NCBI GenBank assembly: GCA_023460155.1
Contig: JAEWRF010000144.1
Coordinates: forward strand, 1-5,452
Source of the DNA: Bacillota bacterium
Lineage (GTDB): Bacteria > Bacillota > Clostridia > Oscillospirales > Acutalibacteraceae
Reading direction: 5' to 3'
Length of the DNA: 5,452 nucleotides
Shown here: piece by piece, positions 1 through 4,700 of the stretch
How positions within the stretch are numbered: the first letter of the stretch is position 1
Layout of the letters: each line of letters opens with the position of its first letter
Notes under the pieces: model-generated
The model's database searches: none
What the model saw: the letters and a program-made list of their open reading frames with translations, nothing else
Told to the model about the DNA's origin: nothing
Translations under genes and position numbers: made by a program

Positions 1-28
1 GCTGCTCTACCAACTGAGCCACAGTAGC
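1..28 (-). tRNA. tRNA gene, 5' part only (cut by window edge), possibly tRNA-Thr
   Basis: Read on the minus strand, the sequence from 28 down to 1 has a 7-nt acceptor arm (GCTACTG), then TG, then the D arm: GCTC, loop AGTTGGTA, GAGC. This is the classic 5' third of a bacterial tRNA. The anticodon and 3' half lie outside the window, so the identity cannot be read. The GTGGCTCAGTTGGTAGAGCAGC style of D arm resembles clostridial threonine tRNAs, which is a guess. A strong promoter lies 16-23 nt upstream, so this is the first gene of its transcript; more tRNAs could follow beyond the edge. Confidence 0.85.
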
Positions 29-50
29 ATTTTCTGCAGCCGACTAAGTA

Positions 51-79
51 ATTATACTAAAAAACCTTTGATTCGTCAA
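51..79 (-). promoter_or_regulatory. Sigma-A promoter of the tRNA gene
   Basis: On the minus strand, a -35 box TTGACG (79-74) and a perfect -10 box TATAAT (56-51) are separated by exactly 17 bp. Transcription would start near 44, leaving a leader of about 16 nt before the tRNA 5' end at 28, typical for a stable RNA gene. It diverges from the promoter of the XRE gene. Confidence 0.85.
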
Positions 80-141
80 GGCTAAATTCGGGATTCCCTG
101 AAAAAATCTGCCCTTTTTTGTGAATAATAATCACTAAATTA

Positions 142-169
142 TTTGTCTGCGGCAAAGAGTCGATATAAT
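142..169 (+). promoter_or_regulatory. Probable promoter of the XRE-family gene
   Basis: A perfect -10 TATAAT lies at 164-169. The -35 is weaker: TTTGTC at 142-147 gives a 16-bp spacer, and TTGTCT at 143-148 gives 15 bp. The start point would fall near 176, leaving a leader of about 43 nt. An AT-rich inverted repeat (AATAAT at 123-128, ATTATT at 138-143) abuts the -35 and could be an operator, but that is speculative. Confidence 0.6.
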
Positions 170-218
170 CAAGAAAAAGGCAAATAAACTTGAATATGCG
201 AAGGCGGAGTGTCATTCT

Positions 219-617
219 ATGAAAATCAGTATTAATGAAAGGCTGCGGGAACTGCGTATTAAAAGCGGATATACTCAAAGCCAGATTGCAAAAATACTGA
301 ATATTGACCGTTCTACTTACTCCTATTATGAGATCGGTAAGACCATGCCGGATCTTTCCGCTCTGATGACACTCGCTAGAATATTCAACATCTCCTTAAC
401 CGAACTCCTTGCCGATGAAACGAAACATGCCGCCGTAGCCGACAGCGGCGCGAAAAACGAATTTTTCGAAGGCAAGAAAAATTCTTCCCACATTTATGAA
501 CTCTCCCGCGAGGAAAAAGAATTGATTGGGATGTTCCGTGCCTTTCCGGAAGAACAGCAAAAAAAGGTCCTTGACTTGCTTCGGTCCTCCTCCAACAAAA
601 AAACTTCTCAGCATTAA
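219..617 (+). CDS. HTH-type transcriptional regulator, XRE (Cro/CI) family
   Basis: This 132-residue protein carries a canonical helix-turn-helix XRE domain over residues 7-64. The segment around GYTQSQIAKILNI forms helix 2 and the turn, DRSTYSYYEIGK (30-41) forms the recognition helix, and the domain closes with LARIFNISLTELLA. A polar, charged linker (66-92) joins it to a short helical tail (SREEKELIGMFRAFPEEQQKKVLDLL, about 96-121). Such tails are common in stand-alone clostridial XRE regulators and are usually taken to mediate dimerisation. There is no protease or sensor domain. The ATG at 219 is supported by an AAGGCGGAG ribosome binding site at 201-209, 9 nt upstream. The gene is monocistronic: it has its own promoter and a terminator starting 8 nt after the stop. 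It probably binds DNA as a dimer and may control its own promoter; its targets cannot be told from the window. Confidence 0.92.
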   Translation: MKISINERLRELRIKSGYTQSQIAKILNIDRSTYSYYEIGKTMPDLSALMTLARIFNISLTELLADETKHAAVADSGAKNEFFEGKKNSSHIYELSREEKELIGMFRAFPEEQQKKVLDLLRSSSNKKTSQH

Positions 618-625
618 AGTATACG

Positions 626-658
626 GCCCGAAAACCGACTGCGGTTTTTCGGGCTTTT
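626..658 (+). terminator. Intrinsic terminator of the XRE gene
   Basis: The left arm GCCCGAAAACCG (626-637) pairs with the right arm at 642-654 (CGG, five T, CGGGC) with one bulged T and a 4-nt loop ACTG. TTTT (655-658) and a pyrimidine-rich stretch follow. There is no U-tract on the minus side, so it acts on the plus strand. Confidence 0.88.
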
Positions 659-695
659 CCTTTCCCTCCGCATCCGTCCCGTCTTTTTTCACTTC

Positions 696-725
696 TTTAC
701 AGAAGAACTTCCTCTGTGATAAAAT
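696..725 (+). promoter_or_regulatory. Sigma-A promoter of the DUF4364 gene
   Basis: The -35 is TTTACA (696-701, 5/6 match). The -10 is TAAAAT (720-725, 5/6 match) with an 18-bp spacer and an extended -10 TG at 717-718. Transcription would start near 732, giving a short leader of about 17 nt that carries the ribosome binding site. Together with the upstream terminator this makes the gene an independent unit. Confidence 0.7.
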
Positions 726-748
726 AAAAGGGATGTGAGGTGTTTCTA

Positions 749-1327
749 ATGGGGTTTAACGCTTTTTCAGCCGGTGTGGAACCGGGTGGACTCAGAACGA
801 AAGATGAGATCCGGATTCTGCTCTGTTATCTGCTTGCCAGTGTCAACGCGCCCCTGTCAAAGGACGACATTGTCTCGATTCTTCAGGAAAACGGACTTGC
901 AAATTATTTTGAAGTTACGGAGGCAATTTCGGAAATGGCCGGCAAGGGAATGATCCTGCTGAGCGGTGAAGGAGATTCCCTCTGCTCGATCGGGGAAACC
1001 GGCCGCATGGTCTCCGGGCAGCTGGATACGACCCTTCCCTCCGTAGTGCGGAAAAAAGCCGTCGGCGCGGCGATTAATCTTTTGGCGAAGGCCAAACGCG
1101 AAAAGGAAAACACGGTGGAAATAAATCCTGTGAATAACGGGTATGAGGTTACCTGCCACATTTCCGGAGGAAATACGGACCTTATGAAATTCAGCCTGTA
1201 TGTTCCCGACCAGAAGCAGGCGGAAATGGTGCGCGGCAATTTTCAGCGCTCTCCGGAAACGGTTTACCGCATGCTGCTTGCTTTGGTAACCGGAAACAAG
1301 GAATTTGCCGCCGACCTGATCCGGTAG
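749..1327 (+). CDS. DUF4364 family protein (winged-helix-like, function unknown)
   Basis: This 192-residue protein matches the DUF4364 pattern as I recall it. An N-terminal segment begins RTKDEIRILLCYLLA (16-30) and continues with PLSKDDIVSILQENGLANYFEV (35-56), which looks like a winged-helix DNA-binding fold. An 'IGETGR' element (81-86) matches the family's LTExGR turn. The C-terminal half contains NGYEVTCHISGG (120-131) and a mixed beta/alpha segment ending near the C-terminus (FSLYVPDQKQAEMV and onward). I chose the ATG at 749, with GAGGTG at 737-742 spaced 6 nt before it. A GTG at 740 in the same frame overlaps that site and is rejected. The family is widespread in Clostridia and has been considered a possible transcriptional regulator, but no target or ligand is visible here. 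There are no membrane segments or signal peptide. It has its own promoter and ends at a shared terminator. Confidence 0.85.
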   Translation: MGFNAFSAGVEPGGLRTKDEIRILLCYLLASVNAPLSKDDIVSILQENGLANYFEVTEAISEMAGKGMILLSGEGDSLCSIGETGRMVSGQLDTTLPSVVRKKAVGAAINLLAKAKREKENTVEINPVNNGYEVTCHISGGNTDLMKFSLYVPDQKQAEMVRGNFQRSPETVYRMLLALVTGNKEFAADLIR

Positions 1328-1374
1328 ACGAACCCGGCACACGGAAGCACAGCCCCTGAAGGGATTTTGATATG

Positions 1375-1416
1375 AGAAAGGCTCTGTTCGCTGAAAGCGA
1401 ACAGAGCCTTTCTTTC
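1375..1416. terminator. Bidirectional intrinsic terminator between convergent genes
   Basis: A perfect 17-bp stem is formed by 1376-1392 and 1396-1412 around a 3-nt loop GAA (1393-1395). The arms end in GAAAG and CTTTC, so each strand carries a T-rich 3' side. The plus side continues as TTTC (CCTTTCTTTC); the minus side is weaker (CTTTCTCAT). It lies 48 nt after the DUF4364 stop and 13 nt after the bofA stop, serving both directions. Confidence 0.88.
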
Positions 1417-1425
1417 ACGCCGAGG

Positions 1426-1677
1426 TCACTTGGCGACAAGATTCAGCAGAAGCAGCAGCGTCACCCCGGGAATCCCGGCCACGCCGGAGACGCCGAGTGT
1501 AAGAGGGCTTACCGGCAGGGTCACGCCGGTAAAGCCGCCCGTCAGGTTAACCACCGCCAGAGCGCATAAGCCTGTGATAACGCCACCCAACGCCCGGCGA
1601 ACCGGGTGACGGGCGCTCACAATCAGCTGAAGTACGACCAGTAAAATCAAAACGATGCCCGCGTATAAAAGCATCAT
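1426..1677 (-). CDS. bofA: Pro-sigma-K processing inhibitor BofA family protein
   Basis: This is an 83-residue, very hydrophobic protein, close to the 87 residues of B. subtilis BofA. Residues 3-22 form a first membrane segment, followed by a basic turn (SARHPVRRA, 21-29) and a second hydrophobic stretch (30-47). The family signature follows: NLTGGFTGVTLPVSPLT (44-60) and GIPGVTLLLLLNLV (68-81), matching the conserved NxxGG...PxNPxT and GxPGxxLLLLL motifs. In B. subtilis BofA sits in the outer forespore membrane and, with SpoIVFA, holds the SpoIVFB protease inactive until late sporulation. Two tandem ATGs (1677 and 1674) follow AAGGTGG at 1689-1683. The second has the better spacing (8 against 5 nt), so the protein could be one residue shorter. 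A TTG at 1692 overlaps that site and is rejected. It lies 19 nt after the DUF2508 stop, so the two are cotranscribed. Many Clostridia keep bofA without a full SpoIVFA/SpoIVFB set, so the exact role here is inferred. Confidence 0.9.
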   Translation of the reverse strand: MMLLYAGIVLILLVVLQLIVSARHPVRRALGGVITGLCALAVVNLTGGFTGVTLPVSPLTLGVSGVAGIPGVTLLLLLNLVAK

Positions 1678-1696
1678 CCGTTCCACCTTCAACCTT

Positions 1697-1954
1697 TTAG
1701 AATTGGAAGGTAGCGCTGCTTACTCCCCTGCGTTTCGCAAGGTTCAGCAGGTAGCGATAGCGGGCCCGGAGCTCTTCACGCTGATAAATGCATGCCTCAA
1801 TCAGATTTTCATCGCATTCCATCTGAAACCAGCATTCATTATAGGCAAGCTGACGGCAAACTTCCTGAATCTCTTCGACAACCTCGCGTCCGTCTTCCTT
1901 TGCTTTCTGCGTTTCGCACCCGGCGTGCTGCAAAATTCTTAAAACCGATTCCAT
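1697..1954 (-). CDS. DUF2508 family protein (YaaL-like)
   Basis: This is a small, charged, mostly helical protein of 85 residues. After a variable N-terminus, residues 18-74 carry the DUF2508 pattern: a first acidic helix (EVVEEIQEVCRQLAYNE, 24-40), a short turn with LIEACIYQREEL (51-62), and a second basic helix RARYRYLLNLAKRR (63-76). It probably forms a helical hairpin. There is no signal or membrane segment, and the function is unknown. I chose the ATG at 1954 because AAGGCGGAG at 1971-1963 sits 8 nt before it, the same site used by the XRE gene. A longer version from an ATG at 2002 lacks a good ribosome binding site and would add 16 residues outside the family. It follows rnr by 90 nt and precedes bofA by 19 nt. 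In B. subtilis the equivalent yaaL is also directly upstream of bofA, which supports the assignment. Confidence 0.82.
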   Translation of the reverse strand: MESVLRILQHAGCETQKAKEDGREVVEEIQEVCRQLAYNECWFQMECDENLIEACIYQREELRARYRYLLNLAKRRGVSSATFQF

Positions 1955-1978
1955 ACTGACAACTCCGCCTTCCGGTAA

Positions 1979-2008
1979 TAGATATGTCAGTAGGATGGTC
2001 ATATATTC
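1979..2008 (-). promoter_or_regulatory. Candidate sigma-E-like promoter for the DUF2508-bofA pair
   Basis: On the minus strand, GAATATA (2008-2002) matches 6 of 7 positions of the B. subtilis sigma-E -35 consensus (KMATATT). It is followed 15 bp later by CATATCTA (1986-1979), which shares the CATA core of the -10 consensus CATACAHT but is weaker overall. Transcription would begin near 1972, right before the DUF2508 ribosome binding site. I see no good sigma-A promoter in this gap. The call is a pattern match in an AT-rich stretch and could be chance. Confidence 0.3.
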
Positions 2009-2044
2009 CAGAAAATATACCAGTGTGTGGCTGTGTACCGGAAT

Positions 2045-4150
2045 TTATTCCTTTCCGGCATAGACGAAATCAATTTTTCCGCTCGTGACATCCGACGCCA
2101 CAACCGTAATCCGGAGCGGCTGACCGATGGTTAGCCGTTTACCTGAATTTGCGTCCACCTGCGTAATCATTCCGTCAAACTGAAAATTGCATCCCTCGAA
2201 GCTGTCCATCGGGACGAAGCCCTCCACAGAGCTTTCCAGCTCCACAAACACACCGCGCTGGGTAACGCCGCTGACAACTCCGTCATAGGTTTCTCCGATA
2301 TGCTGTTTCATATATTCCGCCATATAGCAGTCTTCCGCGCTTCGCTCCGCCGTCATGGCACGAATTTCCGCTTCCGAAGAGGATTTTGATGCGGAGGACG
2401 CAAACGGACGGAACCGTTCCAGCTTTGAAGGATCCTTTTCCTTCAGAAGCGCCGACAAAATGCGGTGGATCGCCGTATCGGGATACCGCCGGATCGGCGA
2501 GGTGAAATGGCAGTAATCTGCCAAGGCAAGACCGAAGTGCCCGATCGGATTCTCATCGTAGCGAGCTTTTGCCATGGTGCGCAGGATCTGGTGAGATACG
2601 ATCTTACTGATCGGAGTTCCCTCCGCCTGCTTCATGATTTCCGCAAAGTCGGCGGAAGAAAGGTCACCCTCCCGCTTCAGGCACCGGGAATTCAATCCCA
2701 AAGCATCGATCAGCTGAATCAGAGTTTTGACGCGCTCCGGATTCGGCTGCTCATGCACCCGATAGACAAACGGGATTGCCTTGGAACGGGCAAGCTTCGC
2801 CGCGGCCTGGTTTGCGGTGATCATCAGCTGCTCGATCATCTGTTCCGCCTCACCGCTTCTGCGGGGTTTCACATCCACGCAGATTCCATTTTCGTCCAGC
2901 GAGAATTCCGATTCCGTGCTTTCCAGGTCGAAAGCACCGTTCCTCACCGACTTCTGTTTCAGAATTGCCGCCAGTTCCCGCGCCGCATGGAGCGAGCGGA
3001 TCACCGGGTGGTACTTCTGCCTCAGGGCCGCATCCGCGGTTCCGTCAAACAGGCGGTTCACTTCGGAATAAACGCCGCGCACCTTGGAATTGATGACGCT
3101 TTTGCGGAAGCGGTAAGAAAGAAGGTTCCCTTCTCGGTCCAGTTCAATGATCGCGGAAAAAGTGAGCTTATCCTGTCCGGCCGTTAAGGAACAGACACCG
3201 TTGGAAAGCTCCTGCGGCAGCATGGGAACCACGCGGTCGGCAAAATAGACGGATGTGCCGCGCTCCCGCGCCTCCTGATCCAGCGCGCCGCCCTCTTCCA
3301 CGTAGTGCGAAACATCCGCGATGTGCACGCCAAGACGAAAGCCTCCGGGCGTTTTGCTAACGGAAATCGCATCATCCAGATCCTTTGCGTCTGCGCCGTC
3401 GATTGTGCAGACGGATGTTTCGCGGAGATCGAGTCTCCCCTTCCGGTCTTCGTCCGTTATGATGCGGGCCGCCGCCTGCCGCGCCTCCTCGAGCACATCT
3501 GCCGGGAACTGCGTACGGATCCGGTTCTGATCGAGGATGGCGTCCGCGCAGATTTTTGCGCTGTCCGATTTGCCGTAAACCTTAACAATTTCGGCCTCCA
3601 TGGATGAGGAATGCGGAATCAGGCGGACCCGCGCCTGTACTTTATCCCCGTTGCGCACCTTTGCGGTGCTCTTTTTTCCAAGGGAAATCGGGTAGCGGAT
3701 CGCGTCGTCCGGAATCAGCTCGCAGACTCCCCTCTCCATGCGGAATGTGCCGGTTATTGTACGGCTGTTCTGCTGCGAGATCGCGTCCACTTCGGCGCTC
3801 AAGCCTTTGGGACTCTGTCTGAGATGATGGAGCAGAACCTTATCACCTAAAAACGCACCGTGGAGCCGGTCGGCGTGAATGAAAATATCCTCTCCGCCGT
3901 CTTCCGGGCGCGCAAACGCAAACCCGCGCGAAAGCGATACGATCGTCGCGGCAATCCGGGCCTTTTTCTTTTTCAGCCGGACAGAATGTTTTTTACTGAC
4001 GGAAACGACGCCGTCGCGGCTGAGCTTTTCCAGCGTGCTGTAAAAGTCTTTACGGTCGTCGGGCTTCATCTTTTTCAGCAGACCTCTGGAAGACACGCCC
4101 TCCGGCACTGTTTCCAGATATTCAACGATTTTTTCTTCAAGATCTTTCAA
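2045..4150 (-). CDS. rnr: Ribonuclease R (3'-5' exoribonuclease, RNB family)
   Basis: RNase R degrades structured RNA from the 3' end processively and, with tmRNA, clears faulty mRNAs. This 701-residue protein has the full layout: an N-terminal helix-turn-helix (about 1-55), two cold-shock-like OB domains (about 66-125, with GFAFARPEDGGEDIFIHADR, and about 130-195), the RNB catalytic domain (about 240-565), and a C-terminal S1 domain (about 618-697). The metal-binding aspartates are in DGADAKDLDD (Asp251, 257, 259, 260). The second signature, HFTSPIRRYPDTAIHR (548-563), is intact, with Thr559 where Leu is usual. The protein stops just after S1 and lacks the Lys-rich tail of the 813-residue E. 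coli enzyme. The start is TTG at 4150, with GGGAGG at 4163-4158 spaced 7 nt before it. An ATG at 4154 is out of frame and meets a stop after five codons. secG lies upstream, separated by a terminator, so rnr depends on readthrough or an unseen promoter. Confidence 0.97.
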   Translation of the reverse strand: MKDLEEKIVEYLETVPEGVSSRGLLKKMKPDDRKDFYSTLEKLSRDGVVSVSKKHSVRLKKKKARIAATIVSLSRGFAFARPEDGGEDIFIHADRLHGAFLGDKVLLHHLRQSPKGLSAEVDAISQQNSRTITGTFRMERGVCELIPDDAIRYPISLGKKSTAKVRNGDKVQARVRLIPHSSSMEAEIVKVYGKSDSAKICADAILDQNRIRTQFPADVLEEARQAAARIITDEDRKGRLDLRETSVCTIDGADAKDLDDAISVSKTPGGFRLGVHIADVSHYVEEGGALDQEARERGTSVYFADRVVPMLPQELSNGVCSLTAGQDKLTFSAIIELDREGNLLSYRFRKSVINSKVRGVYSEVNRLFDGTADAALRQKYHPVIRSLHAARELAAILKQKSVRNGAFDLESTESEFSLDENGICVDVKPRRSGEAEQMIEQLMITANQAAAKLARSKAIPFVYRVHEQPNPERVKTLIQLIDALGLNSRCLKREGDLSSADFAEIMKQAEGTPISKIVSHQILRTMAKARYDENPIGHFGLALADYCHFTSPIRRYPDTAIHRILSALLKEKDPSKLERFRPFASSASKSSSEAEIRAMTAERSAEDCYMAEYMKQHIGETYDGVVSGVTQRGVFVELESSVEGFVPMDSFEGCNFQFDGMITQVDANSGKRLTIGQPLRITVVASDVTSGKIDFVYAGKE

Positions 4151-4178
4151 GCATGTCCCTCCCGATGTTTTTCCTGCG

Positions 4179-4210
4179 AAAGAAACGCCCCGCTTTTGCC
4201 AAGCGGGGCG
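4179..4210 (-). terminator. Intrinsic terminator between secG and rnr
   Basis: A perfect 10-bp GC-rich stem (4210-4201 with 4195-4186, arm CGCCCCGCTT) closes a 5-nt loop. On the minus strand it is followed by TTTCTTT (4185-4179). It starts 12 nt after the secG stop and ends 15 nt before the rnr ribosome binding site. No U-tract exists on the plus strand. It may act as a partial terminator that lowers rnr expression relative to secG. Confidence 0.85.
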
Positions 4211-4222
4211 AAAGGTTATTGA

Positions 4223-4477
4223 TTATTTTTTCCCACCGAAGAACAGATACACATTAATCCCGATTACAAGAAGAAAAAATCCGACTGCAATAATCTTAGT
4301 CCATCGGGCAAGGAATGCATCAACCGACCGGGCCTGATTTTTTGCGAGGAATGTATCGGCACCGCCCGTAATGACTCCGACGTTCTGCTCGTGGCCCTCC
4401 TGCATCAGAACGACCGCTGTGATTGCAATCGAAAAAATCATCAGGATAATCCCGAGAATTACTTCCGCTACTGACAT
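4223..4477 (-). CDS. secG: Preprotein translocase subunit SecG
   Basis: SecG is the small, non-essential subunit of the SecYEG channel in the cytoplasmic membrane and assists SecA-driven protein export. The 84-residue length is typical of Gram-positive SecG. There are two membrane segments: residues 4-25 (VAEVILGIILMIFSIAITAVVL) and about 63-80 (IIAVGFFLLVIGINVYLF). Between them is the conserved loop LMQEGHEQNVGVITGGADTF, whose Q-G...G..GG pattern, followed by the FL-K segment, is the family hallmark. It ends in a short basic tail GGKK. The ATG at 4477 has a strong ribosome binding site, GGAGG at 4488-4484, 6 nt upstream. It has its own promoter and is followed by a terminator and then rnr, a neighbour pair seen in many bacteria. 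Confidence 0.96.
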   Translation of the reverse strand: MSVAEVILGIILMIFSIAITAVVLMQEGHEQNVGVITGGADTFLAKNQARSVDAFLARWTKIIAVGFFLLVIGINVYLFFGGKK

Positions 4478-4513
4478 AAGCTACCTCCAGCCATTCAAGC
4501 AACAATTTTCTAT

Positions 4514-4542
4514 AGTTTAACACAAATTCGCTTTTTTTGCAA
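4514..4542 (-). promoter_or_regulatory. Promoter of secG
   Basis: On the minus strand, TTGCAA (4542-4537) and TAAACT (4519-4514) are separated by 17 bp. A TG one base before the -10 gives an extended -10 (TGTTAAACT). The start would be near 4507, giving a leader of about 30 nt that ends in the GGAGG site. The -10 matches only 4 of 6 consensus positions, but spacing, extended -10 and position agree. Confidence 0.6.
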
Positions 4543-4619
4543 GAACCCGCCGCAAAGTATTTCCTGCAACGGCAAATATTTACCTGAATACGGCGGACGA
4601 AAAAGGATACTATAAAAAC

Positions 4620-4697
4620 GGACAAAGACAAGTGCTTGCGTTTGCCGCTTTAATTGTCCCGCCGCTGTACAGCTATTGGCTGTCAGCGGCGTTTTTT
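4620..4697 (+). ncRNA. Possible small RNA ending at the orphan terminator (speculative)
   Basis: If the plus-strand terminator serves a transcript, a start near 4620 would give an RNA of about 78 nt. Its first bases GGACAA (4620-4625) could pair with TTGTCC (4654-4659), enclosing a CAAG-TG-CTTG mini-hairpin (4629-4638), then the terminator stem. A -10-like TACTAT lies at 4608-4613, but the matching -35 region is poor. No ATG is present on the plus strand from 4490 to 4700, so a coding role is unlikely. The same pairing read on the minus strand is followed by GTTTTTA and could instead be a weak terminator of the topoisomerase gene. Confidence 0.2.
4660..4697 (+). terminator. Strong plus-strand intrinsic terminator with no matching plus-strand gene
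   Basis: The outer arms CGCCGCTG (4660-4667) and CAGCGGCG (4684-4691) and the inner arms ACAGC (4669-4673) and GCTGT (4679-4683) form a 13-bp stem. It has a single bulged T (4668), a TATTG loop, and TTTTTT at 4692-4697. The U-tract is on the plus strand only. The neighbouring gene that should need a terminator, the topoisomerase gene, runs on the minus strand, where this hairpin is preceded by A6 and followed by GGACAATT. It could still cap the 3' end of that mRNA as a stable stem. Confidence 0.75.
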
Positions 4698-4700
4698 AAA

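Noticed and set aside
1..218. Possible mobile element boundary because a tRNA gene lies next to an XRE regulator
   Set aside because: Integrating elements usually use the tRNA 3' end, which is on the far side here. There is no integrase, no direct repeat, and no base-composition shift.
740..748. GTG start giving a DUF4364 protein 3 residues longer
   Set aside because: The GTG is part of the GAGGTG ribosome binding site that serves the ATG at 749.
857..1342. Minus-strand open frame of 161 codons
   Set aside because: It is antisense to the DUF4364 gene, has no recognisable domain, and is opposed by a well-placed promoter and ribosome binding site for the plus strand.
1372..1569. Plus-strand open frame of 65 codons with a GAAGGG-like site 8-9 nt before its ATG
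   Set aside because: It begins inside the shared terminator hairpin and runs antisense through bofA; the peptide is low complexity.
1955..2002. Longer DUF2508 form starting at the ATG at 2002
   Set aside because: There is no ribosome binding site before 2002, while AAGGCGGAG is ideally spaced before 1954 and the added residues do not look like the family.
2465..3187. Plus-strand open frame of 240 codons
   Set aside because: It lies wholly antisense inside rnr, whose domains and catalytic residues are intact. Its protein is Arg/His-rich and resembles no family, as expected for a shadow frame in GC-rich codons.
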